Positions 35,401-44,699 of a stretch of 64,000 nt of DNA are shown here, piece after piece; within the stretch, counting starts at the first letter, position 1; the number at the start of each line of letters is the position of its first letter. Origin of the DNA: Ovis canadensis (Eukaryota; Chordata; Mammalia; Artiodactyla; Bovidae); NCBI RefSeq assembly GCF_042477335.2, contig NC_091253.1, positions 92,952,501 to 93,016,500 of the forward strand, given 5' to 3'. A program made the translations under genes and the position numbers. A model generated the notes under the pieces. It was not told the origin of the DNA. It did no database searches and worked only from the letters and a program-made list of their open reading frames with translations.

Positions 35401-36620
35401 CCTTTGGGGACCTTAAAATTTTATTGGCCTAATACAGATTTGTACAATGGTAAAAAAAAAAAAAAAAAAAATGCTGCATTGCCAGCCTCCACCCAGCAGT
35501 AAAGAACCTTGAAAAAGACTGAAAAGACCCAACCAGCTTGGGAATGCCTTACTCTTGGGAAATGGCTGTCTATAGTAGTCAGTTTCCCCCCAAACCAAAA
35601 TGTGGACGCCTGGTCATTGAACACAGTAGAACATTCGAAATTGAGACTGTTTCAGAAAAACTTGTTTGTAGAGTTGCTGTAATTGTACTGTGCATGTGTG
35701 AAATCTTCAAAATTTTTTCAAAATATCTCATCAAAACTTAAAAAAAACATTTTTTTAAGAGAGGAAACCAACTAGTAGGATTCTTAATTTTCTATTCAGG
35801 AGACTGAATCAGGAGAAGGAGCAAAGAACATGAACTTGAGAGGGAAGCAGATCCGGACTCACAGCTGCTACTTACAGGCTGTGTGAACGCCCTCAAGTTT
35901 TTAAAGCACCACCTTCTCTCCCTTCCAGTCTCATCAGCTATCTGAAAGGGATAGTGTACTTTTAAAGATTGCTGTGAACATTAAAAAATATTTGTCAAGT
36001 ATTTAACCCATTTCCCGAGGGGAGTCAATTACGACGATGGCTGGGACTATTATAATTAATACTATGGCACTGGTGACATGGGACCCTCACACCGTGAATT
36101 TGGTGGGCCCGATCTAAAGCCCGTCTTTGCTGCTTCCAGGAATCTTCCTGTGAGGCTCTTTGCTTCTGTTTCAGGGAGGCCACTTGTCCCCGTGGCCTCC
36201 GGTATCCATCACGTGCATCGCTGACTTCGAGTTCCCCGGGGCACTGTTTAAAGTTAGGCCGCAACCAGCTTGGCTGTGTGCATGGCGGGTCAAATCTGCA
36301 GCTCCCCTGACTCTCCTCTCGCCCTCTTGCTTTCCCCACCAGAAGGGAGAGCGTGTGCTGTGGTGTTCGACTGCAAGTTCATCGAGACCTCTGCGGCCGT
36401 CCAGCACAACGTCAAGGAGCTGTTTGAAGGGATCGTGCGGCAGGTCCGCCTCCGGCGGGACAGCAAGGAGAAGAACGAGCGACGGCTGGCCTACCAGAAG
36501 CGGCGGGAGAGCATCCCCAGGAAAGCCAGGCGCTTCTGGGGCAAGATCGTGGCCAAAAACAACAAGAACATGGCCTTCAAGCTCAAGTCCAAATCCTGCC
36601 ACGACCTCTCGGTGCTCTAG
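26123..36620 (+). CDS. GEM: GEM, RGK-family small GTP-binding protein (spliced CDS)
   Basis: CDS = 26123-26453 + 33782-33858 + 34649-34853 + 36343-36620, 891 nt, 296 residues, the length of human GEM. GEM binds GTP/GDP and calmodulin, lowers Cav-beta-dependent calcium channel current and dampens Rho kinase signalling at the inner plasma membrane (established for the family). Visible: N-terminal extension with RWSIPA (Ser23, 14-3-3 type site); G1 GEQGVGKST (82-90); the RGK-specific DMWENKG (131-137) in place of DxxG; G4 NKSD (191-194); G5 ETSA (219-222); basic C-terminal tail (about 240-290) with RRESIPRK (Ser261), KSKSC (Ser289) and final CHDLSVL, with no CAAX box. The start ATG has A at -3. 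Residue 124 is Ile where I recall Ser in human and mouse GEM. No break or frameshift. RRAD, REM1 and REM2 are the alternatives, but the ends fit GEM best. Confidence 0.98.
26454..27819 (+). other. GEM intron 2, 5' part
   Basis: No repeat I can name confidently and no extra exon. The sequence becomes AT-rich near 26820-27000. Confidence 0.5.
27820..28062 (-). mobile_element. MIR SINE in GEM intron 2
   Basis: Antisense MIR: 'acctgctatgtgccaggcac', 'ctattttacaggtgaagaaa', 'gtgactttcccaggtgaaa'. Confidence 0.85.
28063..28851 (+). other. GEM intron 2, no recognised element
   Basis: Single-copy-looking intronic DNA without a splice-flanked frame. Confidence 0.45.
28852..29245 (-). mobile_element. 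L2 LINE in GEM intron 2
   Basis: Antisense L2 3' end starts with the CATTCATTCATTCATCC run and is followed by body text to 'ggaaggacattgcacg'. The (GCA)n at 29166-29180 lies inside it. Confidence 0.65.
29246..29755 (+). mobile_element. MIR SINE in GEM intron 2, split by a SINE
   Basis: A MIR (left part 29246-29267; right part 29610-29755 with 'gacaagatacttaccctcct' and 'gcacagtgccgggcacagag') is interrupted by the 29280-29597 SINE. Confidence 0.7.
29280..29597 (+). mobile_element. Bov-tA-type SINE with two tandem tRNA-like heads (GEM intron 2)
   Basis: Two heads (TTCCCTCATAGCTCAGTTGG, then TTCCATTGTGGCTCAGCTGG) and one BovA tail. Perfect 12-bp repeats TTTGATGCTGGG flank it at 29268-29279 and 29598-29609, within a MIR. 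Confidence 0.93.
29756..31529 (+). other. GEM intron 2, central part
   Basis: A moderately GC-rich first half, a poly(T) run near 30937-30953, and no exon-like frame flanked by splice sites. Nothing further is recognised. Confidence 0.45.
31530..31985 (-). mobile_element. L1 3' end in GEM intron 2
   Basis: Antisense L1: 'gtgtacagcggcttcccac', 'gactctaggttcgtccacat', 'gagtagtattccattgtatc' and 'ctgttgatggacatccaggc' are in the standard order. Confidence 0.85.
32118..32320 (-). mobile_element. MIR SINE in GEM intron 2
   Basis: 'tttcacagatgaagagactg', 'aggctcagagaaattaagag' mark an antisense MIR. Confidence 0.82.
32340..32675 (-). mobile_element. L2 LINE in GEM intron 2
   Basis: The antisense L2 3' end starts with 'cgttcattcatttgatgagt', with body text to 'gaacaagccttcgaatattg'. 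Confidence 0.7.
32682..32842 (-). mobile_element. BovB 3' end fragment in GEM intron 2
   Basis: 'gctgtgtccgactctttgcg', 'caagttcatgtccattgcat' and 'tgatgccatctcatcctctg' are antisense BovB 3' text. Confidence 0.85.
32843..33781 (+). other. GEM intron 2, 3' part
   Basis: No repeat recognised. It ends in the pyrimidine-rich acceptor TTCTTTCTTTTCCAG at 33781. Confidence 0.5.
33782..33858 (+). CDS. GEM: GEM exon 3 (RGK switch region, DMWENK)
   Basis: 77 nt, completing codon 111 through residue 136. It ends AACAAG before donor GTATGC. It carries the RGK signature DMWENK. Upstream and downstream phases fit (1 in, 0 out). Confidence 0.97.
33859..34648 (+). other. GEM intron 3
   Basis: About 0.8 kb, GT-AG. 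No repeat or extra exon recognised. The acceptor is CTCCTTTATCAG. Confidence 0.6.
34649..34853 (+). CDS. GEM: GEM exon 4 (G4 motif NKSD)
   Basis: 205 nt, residues 137-204 plus one base of codon 205. It starts with GESEWLQDHCMQ and holds the core GTPase fold and VGNKSDL. The donor is GTAAGA. Confidence 0.97.
34854..36342 (+). other. GEM intron 4
   Basis: Contains a poly(A) run at about 35451-35471 and a MIR-like element (35825-36010). The acceptor is TTTCCCCACCAG. Confidence 0.55.
35825..36010 (+). mobile_element. MIR-like remnant in GEM intron 4
   Basis: 'gcagatccggactcacagct' and 'tacttacaggctgtgtgaac' follow the sense MIR core, diverged. Confidence 0.5.
36343..36620 (+). CDS. GEM: GEM exon 5 coding part (G5, calmodulin-binding tail, stop)
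   Basis: 278 nt from the second base of codon 205 to TAG at 36618-36620. It contains ETSA, the basic stretch RRFWGKIVAKNNK and the end SKSCHDLSVL. Confidence 0.98.
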
Positions 36621-37715
36621 GCACCCAGAGTCACCCGCTGTCCCGCAGAGGACATCACTGAAGGCCGCTGGGACCCATAATCTATATTAGATTGGATTCT
36701 TAAGTATCGTTAGATGTGGCTTCCCCTATTGTAGCTGGGAACTAATGTGCTAGCCTGCTGGGCAACCGTACGCATGGGAAATGAAAGGGCTTCGTGAGGA
36801 GTCAGTATTCACTTACAGGAAAAGCCTGACCTTTGCTGTCTGAACACCCAAGACTCATTAGAGGACGTGGTCGGGGTCCACGTGTTTCTTCTCTCCTTTC
36901 GCAGATGGAGAATCGAAGCCTACCGAAGAATGCCTGGACAAGAACTTTTCCTTGTTAAAATTTTGCCTGGTGTTCTGATATGTTATTTGAGGCCACTCAG
37001 TCGGTCCTAGGCAAATATAGGAAAGCTGTCAAAGGAGTTTTGCAAAGGAAGGAGAACCTCTGTCTTTGTAGCTTTTATTTGTAGAGCTAGAACTGCATAA
37101 CTGGGTTCATCAAGGTCATCACTGTCATTGCTCCGTGAAGCTGTGAGAGATGATGGACTTGCTGGAAACGAAAGCTTAGCAAACCATTTTTGTTCAGTGC
37201 CCATAGTTGGTGATCCAGAAATCTGTAGAATTGGGAATGGATACATGTACCACTAATGGGTTCAAAAATTGTGTATTTACTATTGTGTCTTATATTTTTT
37301 TATTTAGGGGGAAATTATTTTAATCAGATTCTATTTAGCCAAACCACATTTTCTGTTGCATTGTTTTTAAAATCATGGGGACATCATAAAAATATTTTTA
37401 ACATCTAAATTACTGAGAACATAGAGTGCGAAATGCCAGATTTTAAAATATAATCGAAGCTCTGCATTTTTGTAAAACACAAAATATAAATACTTCCAGC
37501 ATTTTGGGTTGACCCTTGTATGCCACAGCTCTGCTCTATTTATTATTATTTTGCAAAATAACAACCACTGTAACATTTGATAAAGCATATTTATGAACCT
37601 GTTTCTTATTAAGAAAAACACCCATTTTATTACCATTTTCTATCTTTTTCAGAATATTCAAGTTTTTACCTATATGTCTTATAATAAAATAAATAAAATC
37701 TTTGGGAAAAAAAAA
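36621..37715 (+). other. GEM: GEM 3' UTR
   Basis: AT-rich in its distal half, with ATTTA pentamers at 37275, 37302, 37333, 37538 and 37589. Such AU-rich motifs are typical of short-lived, inducible mRNAs. Cleavage after the AATAAA signals is inferred. Confidence 0.8.
37683..37697 (+). terminator. GEM poly(A) signals
   Basis: Two AATAAA hexamers, at 37683-37688 and 37692-37697, followed by an A-rich run at 37706-37715. Confidence 0.85.
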
Positions 37716-38499
37716 GGCATTCCTAAATATTTTTCCTCTCCAGGAAAGATGATTGTGATCATTTTGGTATAGCTTCCAGAGCAAGCAAATTATAAAGAAA
37801 CCTACCTATCGTTTTATTTCTTCTTTTCATTGGCAATAGCCTAGTAATTATCTGTTTTAAAGAGTATTCCTGACATCTGTCCTTTGGGACGTGATTCACA
37901 ATAATGCAAAGTGATTTTCAGCTGATACAGTTAGGAAGTATTTGGAGTCACATAAATGCTAAGTTACAATAAAAGTGAGATTGATTTTTACTTTGGTCTG
38001 GCAAATTCCTAACTCAACAGATGGGCCTCGCTTTGCTCCCCAAAGGCTCATGGTCCTAAGCTTGAGTAAAGCATTAGAGGAAATTATAAAGGATTAGGGA
38101 GGTAAAAAAGGAAGCTGGTGATTTTCAGCCTGAGATCTAGCCAGGCAAGGCTTTAACCAAATTCTCCCTGTTGACTTTATTACAGCTGGACATTAATACA
38201 TAGTTGCTTTCCAGTGGCACCGTGTAGCCCTTCTGCTACAGGAGAGGGACTCCCTGTTCACACCCCTGGCCCGCATGTGTACCCTCTTTCACTCTCAACT
38301 CCCTCTCCTTCTGAGTTTGTGGTCACACACACACTCACAGTGACAATCATGGGACCTTGCATATTGCCCCGAGTGACACAGTTTTACAAGGGGCTTCTTT
38401 TCTGTTCTGTTGCCCTTTCTCCCCCCTTTTCCAAGTTGGGAGCAGAAGTTCCCATCTCAGAACTTGGCATCTTTGAATTGTGTAAGGAAACAGTACAGG
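37716..38499. other. GEM downstream flank, nothing recognised
   Basis: AT-rich then mixed sequence without gene or clear repeat. Confidence 0.45.
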
Positions 38500-38700
38500 G
38501 AAGTGATGAGAGTAAAGACTCAGGTTACGCAGGCTGAGGTGGAATCCTGGCTGTGCCATTTAACATGTGCGCCTGGAGTAGAGATCCAAGCTTCTTAACT
38601 ATCAGTTTCTCATCTGCAAAACGGGGCTGCTAAAAATACCTGCCTTATAAGGTTGTGAGGTGGATGTCATTCAGCTAGCTGCTCTAAAGAGCTCAAGAGA
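38500..38700 (+). mobile_element. MIR SINE
   Basis: 'atcagtttctcatctgcaaa', 'ctgccttataaggttgtgag' are sense MIR text. Confidence 0.8.
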
Positions 38701-38738
38701 TGGCGGTTTGCATTGACACGCATCTTCCATTTTGCATC

Positions 38739-38820
38739 AGTTAGTTTTTTTAAAATTAATTAATTAATTTTAGTTGGAGGCTAATTACCTTACAATATTG
38801 TTTTATGTGTCAGTCTCCCC
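38739..38820 (-). mobile_element. L1 3' end fragment
   Basis: 'ttagttggaggctaattacc' and 'ttacaatattgttttatg' match the antisense L1 3' UTR; a (TTAA) run precedes them. Confidence 0.6.
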
Positions 38821-39119
38821 CAAATGAAATGGAAACTCCTTAAAATCAAGAACCACTTCAATCTTTTCCTTTTCACCTCTCTGCTCTCTGTGGTACAGAG
38901 CTTTACATACATTGAAGGTTTTAATACCATTTCTTCTTGAATAGTTTCTCCCAGTGGCTCCATGAGGTTGACAGGCCATTTTACAGCAAACAAGGCCGGG
39001 GGTAAGTGACTTTCTCAGTTTGTTCAGCTATGAAGTATCTGGGTTAGGACTGGTGTCCAGCTGTGACGTATTTGCATCTTCTAGAATCTATACACACAGC
39101 TCTTTTCATCTCCATCGGC

Positions 39120-39285
39120 CAGCCCTTCCCCCTGCCCCATACACCACACACACCACACATAGCATGCCACACCTCCCCTCCACACCCCCCACACATAACA
39201 CAAACCACATACACGCACCCCTCCACGTAGCACACGCACACAGCATGCACAGTACACCTACCACATACGTACCTGACACGCACAC

Positions 39286-39316
<31 letters not shown>
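39120..39316. repeat. CA-rich imperfect tandem region with (AC)n core
   Basis: Imperfect CACAC/CCACACA copies from about 39139 lead into a clean (AC)n at about 39284-39314. Confidence 0.9.
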
Positions 39317-39499
39317 CTTATACTCTCTTCTCCCAATTCAACCTGCCTCCTCACTTATTTCAGATCTCCTTAGATAAACAGCCAACAGCTCCCAAGCATC
39401 TAAGCTTCAGGGCCCGTTGAGGACTGTCGCCCCAGGGCTCCCCCAGCTTGAGCCAGGCACACAGTGCAGGCTGCAGTCCAGTCTGAGAGGTGATTTGGT

Positions 39500-39655
39500 T
39501 CAGTCAAACTGATCTGGGTTTCAAACTGGTTTCATCACTGTGGCTCTGTGACCAGTAGGAACTTGCTCAGCCTCTTCAGCCTCAGTTTGCCCATCTGTGA
39601 TGTAGGGATAACACCTGCTTCACAAGGTTGCGATGAGAGCAGCGAGCAACCTGCA
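39500..39655 (+). mobile_element. MIR SINE
   Basis: 'tgtggctctgtgaccagtag', 'cagcctcagtttgcccatct' are sense MIR text. Confidence 0.75.
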
Positions 39656-40079
39656 AAAGTCTTCGCCCCAAGGCAGCTCCCACAGCTGCTGCTCCTGCAC
39701 AGCATCTTGCCTTCACTCACCCTCAGCTCCTCCAGACATTGCTGGGCGTCCGCGCACCCTCGGATGCCAGGGGTACAGTGATGACTAAGACATTGTCCTG
39801 GTCCTCCGAGTCCTCGAGAAAGGAAAATACGACTGTTCCGAAAAGCCAAAGAAGGTGGCATTAGGGATAGGAAGAAAATGAAACTGTGGGCGGGTTATAC
39901 GTGGAAGGAGCTGGATTTGCTGCCATTAGATATTTTAAATGAAAGAAAACTATTAAAATGATTGGATTTGAGGTGGGAAAATAAATTGGGCTATTTAAAA
40001 AAATTCCATTTTGGGAAGTAGGAGCATTGGAGAAAAGTTGGATTATAAGCAACCTGCCTTTTTGCTCAATACATGAACT
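39656..40079. other. No gene or recognised repeat
   Basis: Nothing beyond chance frames. Confidence 0.4.
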
Positions 40080-40560
40080 ACTCAATGAATGGAATGAAGC
40101 AGACGATTATGAATTCACTCAGCAAAATCCATGGAGTGCCTACTTGGGCAAGGTGCGGTGGAGGAAACCCAATGGGAGAAGGCGGTCTCGCCTTTAAGAA
40201 GCCTGTGATATAGTTATGGCATATTTGTGGGAGGTGGGCATGGTGTGAATGAAGACAGCTACACAAAAACCTAGACTATGACATAGAAGATAAGAAGGGG
40301 CTGCAGACATGTGAGGCAATGCAGTGGGAGCTTGGCTGGTGCAATCATGGAATGCCTCTTGGAGGAAGTGGCATTGCGCTTAATCTTGAAGACTACTTAA
40401 CATTTCCACAGGCAAGGCTAGTTAAAAGAAAGAAAAAGGGAGAGGTTGGCCTATGTAAAGAAAATAGCATGAGTAAGAGCAGAGAGGCAGGAAAGAGAAA
40501 AATCTGTTTAGAAAAAATAAGAGAAGTCCAGTTTGATCAGGAAATTTCTGGAAGGTGGTT
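40080..40560 (-). mobile_element. L2 LINE, antisense
   Basis: Antisense L2 3' end ('actcaatgaatgg') then body text with 'tggaatgcctcttggaggaa' and 'gagtaagagcagagaggcag'. Confidence 0.65.
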
Positions 40561-40616
40561 AAATATATGAGTCTTGGAGTCAGAAAAATGTAGTTTCACA
40601 TTCTGACTTGTTAGCT

Positions 40617-41040
40617 GTAGTGGGTTGTATTCCCCTGCCCCCACCACAAATCCACATCCACCTCAAAATGCGACCTCATTTGGAAAGAAATTTTTTTTTA
40701 GGTGTACTTAGTTAAGGATCTTGAAATGAAATCATCTGGACGTACGGTGGGCTCTAAATCCAAAGAGTGCTGCCTTCATAAGAGAAAAGAGAGGGAGCGA
40801 GATTTGACATGTAGGGAAGGAGGCCGCGTGAAGACAAAAGCAGAGACTGGCGTGACGCTGTGGCCGGCAAGCAATGCCGAGGAACATCTGGGACCAGGAG
40901 TTGAAGGAAGGATTCTCCCTAAAGCCTTCTGAGGGAGAATGGCTCTGCTGACATCATCATTTTAGGTTTTTAGCCTCCAGAACTGCGGTAGAATACACTT
41001 CCATTGTTTTAAGCCAACAAGTTTCTGGTAACGTCAGCAA
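40617..41040 (+). mobile_element. MaLR/ERVL-type LTR-like remnant
   Basis: 'gtgggttgtattcccctgcc', 'gcgacctcatttggaaagaa', 'ttaaggatcttgaaatgaaa', 'gagggagaatggctctgctg' and 'tagcctccagaactgcggta' follow the order of a widespread mammalian LTR class. I am not sure of the subfamily. Confidence 0.55.
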
Positions 41041-41064
41041 CCCTAGGGAAATGAAAAGCATTGG

Positions 41065-41185
41065 GTTATTTAGGGCAATGTAGCCTCTATAAGCCTCCAT
41101 TTCTTCATTGGAGAAACAAAAATAATGCCGATCTCAAAGGATTATCATGAGGATTAAATGGAAAGCGCTCAATTTATTGTCTGTC
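41065..41185 (+). mobile_element. MIR SINE fragment
   Basis: 'gcctccatttcttcattgg' and 'tcatgaggattaaatggaaa' fit the sense MIR 3' half. Confidence 0.65.
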
Positions 41186-41189
41186 TAAG

Positions 41190-41345
41190 AGGTAGAAAGT
41201 GACTAAACAGGAAGGTAAGAATGGGGCGTCATAGACTATGTCAATTTCCAGGCTGAGAAGTTTGCATTTGGTTCAGAAGACAATGCAGGGATTTGAAGAT
41301 TGCCAAACAGGGTGTGAGAAGTCAAGTGGCGCTGCTTCAGGACGT
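41190..41345 (-). mobile_element. L2 LINE fragment, antisense
   Basis: 'gagaagtttgcatttggttc' and 'gcagggatttgaagattgcc' resemble the antisense L2 body that follows the 40080-40560 segment. Confidence 0.5.
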
Positions 41346-41922
41346 GCCCTGGGGGGACTGACCTGGCAGTAACCAGGAGGTACAAGACAACCCCCTCCCC
41401 ACAAGGAGACCTGCGAGGAAGCCGCGGGAGCACCTGGCCTCGTGTACTGAACCCTGTGCAGGGAGACGGAAGCTGTCCAGCAGGAGAGCTGTTGATGTGT
41501 GCTCTGCATTGACGAGTGCACGCATCTGGCAGGTTTCCAGGTTTTGTGCAGGGAGTGCTCCCAGCGCAACAAGGCCTGATACCTACAACAGCCAGACAGC
41601 AGTGCAAATACAAGCAGAGACGAGGAGAAGAGGGAGGCAGAGCAGGCGGGGAGCGCTGGGTTACCAGATGATCCTGGGGGAGGGGTGTGGATTCCGACTC
41701 TGTGACTACCAAGAAAAGCCATGAAACAAGAGGCCTGAAACCACCAGTAGCTGTCCAGTTTAACTCCTGAAGCGCTGAGGAAATAAATATTGCACACCTG
41801 CTTGTCCTGTTGTGTGCCTAGGGAAAAGGATGCAAACCAAGGGATTGAGGTTTTTAGCCAAGGGATACTAAAGTACATGCACTTGACTCTGCATGAGTAG
41901 AGTAGGTGTGCCCGTGCATAAT
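41346..41922. other. No gene or recognised repeat
   Basis: A 241-codon frame (41273-41998, -) crosses this stretch, the L2 fragment and the (TG)n. No domain is seen, so it is treated as chance. Confidence 0.4.
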
Positions 41923-41929
41923 AGTGTGT

Positions 41930-41967
<38 letters not shown>
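41923..41967. repeat. (TG)n microsatellite
   Basis: About 22 TG units with one GA interruption. Confidence 0.95.
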
Positions 41968-41969
<2 letters not shown>

Positions 41970-42015
41970 GGGACAGAGGTGGGAAGGAGAGAGCTCACAG
42001 TTAAAGGAGTAGAGT

Positions 42016-42460
42016 CTTGTTGCTGTTCAGTCGCTCAGTCGTGTCCGACTCTTTACAACCCCATGGACTGCAGCACCCCAGGCCTCTCTGTCCATCACCA
42101 ACTCCCGGAGCTCACTCAAACTCATGTCCATTGAGTTGGTGATGCCATCCAATCATCTCATCCTCTGTCACACCATTCTCCTCCTGCCCTTAAACTTTCC
42201 CAGCCTTAGGGTCTTTTCCAATGAGTCGGCTCTTCACATCAGATGGCCAAAATATTGGAGCTTCAGCCTCAGCATCAGTCCTTGCAATGAATATTCAGGG
42301 TTGATTTCCTTTAGGATTGACTGGTTTGATCTTGCTGTCCAAGGGACTCTCAAGAGTCTTCTCCAACAGCACAATTTGAAAGCATCAATTCTTTGGTGCT
42401 CAGCCTTCTTTAAGGTTCAACTCTCACATCTGTACATGACTACTGGAAAAACTGGAGTAC
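42016..42460 (-). mobile_element. BovB 3' end, antisense
   Basis: It starts with the TGCTGTTCAGTCGCTCAGTC tail variant and runs through the antisense C-terminal coding region. Frames are broken. Confidence 0.9.
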
Positions 42461-43560
42461 TGCAATTAAAATAACTTCAAATGTCAACTAGACTCTCATG
42501 TTGCTCCACTATTCAGTATATTTCAAAAATACAGCTTCTGTCAATGGTTTTATTTACTTCAGTATTTACAAAGGAAACTGACTATTCAAGAGGTGTGTGC
42601 CCTTTCAGAAACTCAAAATGAGTTGTAATTTAAGTTTACTGAGATTGTGGTCAAATAAGTTGAAAGAAGATGAGCCTGCAGCTTCTGTGGGGCTGAGGTT
42701 TTTAACCACTTGAGTCAAAGTAGAGAAGTTACCTCTCACTGTCAGACTTTAAGAAACATGGAAACTCAAGTGGCCTGAGATGTACTAGAGTAGCATTACT
42801 TAGAGGCCCCACGGATGTCATTTGACTTGCAGAAAACTGGCTACCTTGTGGGTGATTTGAAACAATTTTGGAGGGCACTTTTCTCCTATATATGTTCGTA
42901 TATGTACAGACCACACGTATTTACACCAGCCTCATTTGAAGACAAACATAATTGTAATACGGATGGCAGATGTTGCAAACTAGATATCTGACGAGGGAAC
43001 TATAGCCCTCATGTGAATGTCAGCAAAGGTGCCTTATTAGGAGCACCGCAGACACAGAAAGCACGTTGCAAATACCAGAAAACGGGCAGGCAAAGAGCCA
43101 TGAGGAGTGCAACTGATAGCCGGTCAGCTTATTTAATTAAAAACACAATCAGATATATTTGAAAGCAGTACTTTCTGTGTTTTGTAAGCATCAGGCTGGA
43201 CGAGGCAATGAGGTAGGAGTGGAAATCCTATTTTTAAAAATGCAGAGGAAATTGCCTGTGATTCATCTATTTGATGGTAAGATGGAGCTGGTGGCTGGCC
43301 ATAGTGTGGTTCAATATTTGGAAACAGCAAGTGAGGAGCTTGGCTTATCTGAGGAATGATGGGGCAAAAGTAATTCTGAGCTGAGGTGGAAAAAAACAAG
43401 TGCAAACAGGGCCTCCAGATGTCTTTCAGACGAGACCTGCCACATCATGAACGTGCCTCCCCCCACCTCCCCCGGTGAAACAGTCCAGCAGCTGGGTGGT
43501 CACCCCAAGTGCATCCTCGCCCAGTGCTGGGTGAGGGCACATCTTAACTTTGCTTTGTGA
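42461..43560. other. No gene or recognised repeat
   Basis: Single-copy-looking intergenic DNA, with only frames under 95 codons. Confidence 0.4.
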
Positions 43561-44060
43561 AATATCGGCGTCACAGCCAAGATCATGTTGCCTAAAAGCA
43601 GGGTGGTAGCGAACCATTATGACTTGGCTGACTTAACATTTCTTAATGCAGCATGGAGTGCTGGATGGTCAACAACAGACCACAAAAATGAAGTGGAACA
43701 CAGAAGTTTGTTATCACAGGTCCGAGAGGAAGTGCAGTGGGCCTTGAAGGGAGGTCCAAGCAAGGTGCCCACAGAGCGTTAGGACCCTGGGCATAAGTCT
43801 TTATTAATGTCTGAGGATCGAGGGCTTTGCGGTTCCTGTTGCAAGGCCCGATGGGTTAATTCAGACAAGAGAGTGAGGCTTTGATAAGCTCCACAGGGGT
43901 CTTATCTAATGGGCGCCGGGGAGGCTGTGCTTGCAAGGGCTGCTGGGAAAGTCACATCAGGAACTTAATTTTGTTTGTGACTCTATGGGCTGTTACTGAG
44001 GACATGCGCTTGCATGAGGGCGTTCCTGTCAGCTTACGGCCACCCGCAGGTCACTAGGTC
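43561..44060. mobile_element. Possible LTR-like remnant, unassigned
   Basis: Contains 'cacagaagtttgttatcaca', a GC-rich 'aatgggcgccggggaggctg' block and a purine-rich 'ggtccaagcaaggtgcccac' stretch, a composition often seen in ERV LTRs. No ends, TSD or internal sequence were identified. Confidence 0.25.
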
Positions 44061-44224
44061 AAACAAAATGGATGCAGAGGCAGCAATGCCTGGGCATAGA
44101 GAATCTTAGCTAAACTCTGGACTCTGGATGTTCATGAGCTCCGTTGGAACCACAGGAATACATGTGGACCTGTTGACTCCAAAAGATGACTTGAGTTTAG
44201 AGCTTGAGAGAGCCTCAGATGGCA

Positions 44225-44360
44225 GAGGACTCCTCCTTTTTGCACAGAGAGACATTGAGACCCTGAAGGTGTGATTTGCTCAGTGACCCAGTTGGGCCAG
44301 AACCCAGGGTTCCAGACCCCAGTTCAATGCTCTTTCCACAAGAGTCACTGCCTTGCCACC
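44225..44360 (-). mobile_element. MIR SINE, antisense
   Basis: 'gagacattgagaccctgaag' and 'cagtgacccagttgggccag' are antisense MIR text. Confidence 0.65.
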
Positions 44361-44380
44361 TGAGTTAAAAGACTGTCCTG

Positions 44381-44697
44381 GCTTTCCTAATCATAGCTCA
44401 GTTGGTAAAGAATCCACCTGCAATGCAGGAGACCCCAGTTCGATTCCTGGGTCGGGAAGATCCCCTGGAGAAGGGATAGGCTACCCACTCCAGGATTCTT
44501 GGGCTTCCCTTGTGGCTCAGCTGGTAAAGAATCCACCTGCAATGTGGGAGACCTGGGTTTGATCCCTGGGCTGGGAAGACTTCCTGGAGAAGGGAAAGGC
44601 TACCCACTCCGGTATTCTGGTCTGGAAAATTCCATGGACTAAGTCCATGCAGTCGCAAAGAGTTGGACACGACTGAGTGACTTTTGCTTCACTTCTT
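44381..44697 (+). mobile_element. Bov-tA-type SINE with two tandem tRNA-like heads
   Basis: Third copy of the two-headed architecture: GCTTTCCTAATCATAGCTCA then TTCCCTTGTGGCTCAGCTGG, one BovA tail ending GACTGAGTGACTTTTG. Confidence 0.9.
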
Positions 44698-44699
44698 CA

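Larger units (their letters stand above)
24605..37715 (+). other. GEM: GEM transcription unit (5 exons)
   Basis: Predicted exons: 1 (about 24605-24675, non-coding), 2 (26114-26453), 3 (33782-33858), 4 (34649-34853), 5 (36343 to about 37715). Introns are about 1.4, 7.3, 0.8 and 1.5 kb, all GT-AG. The TATA and CRE lie just upstream and AATAAA signals lie at the end. No competing gene overlaps. The transcript 5' and 3' ends are inferred from signals, without transcript data. Confidence 0.93.

Noticed and set aside
36160..36690. 176-codon + frame over GEM exon 5
   Set aside because: Out-of-frame reading of the GEM exon. The real frame matches GEM with correct splice phase.
39120..39316. Possible CRISPR-like or minisatellite array
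   Set aside because: It is imperfect CA-rich repeat text without regular spacers. This is a eukaryotic microsatellite region.
41273..41998. 241-codon - strand frame
   Set aside because: It spans an L2 fragment and a (TG)n microsatellite (translated as a TH repeat). Composition is random.
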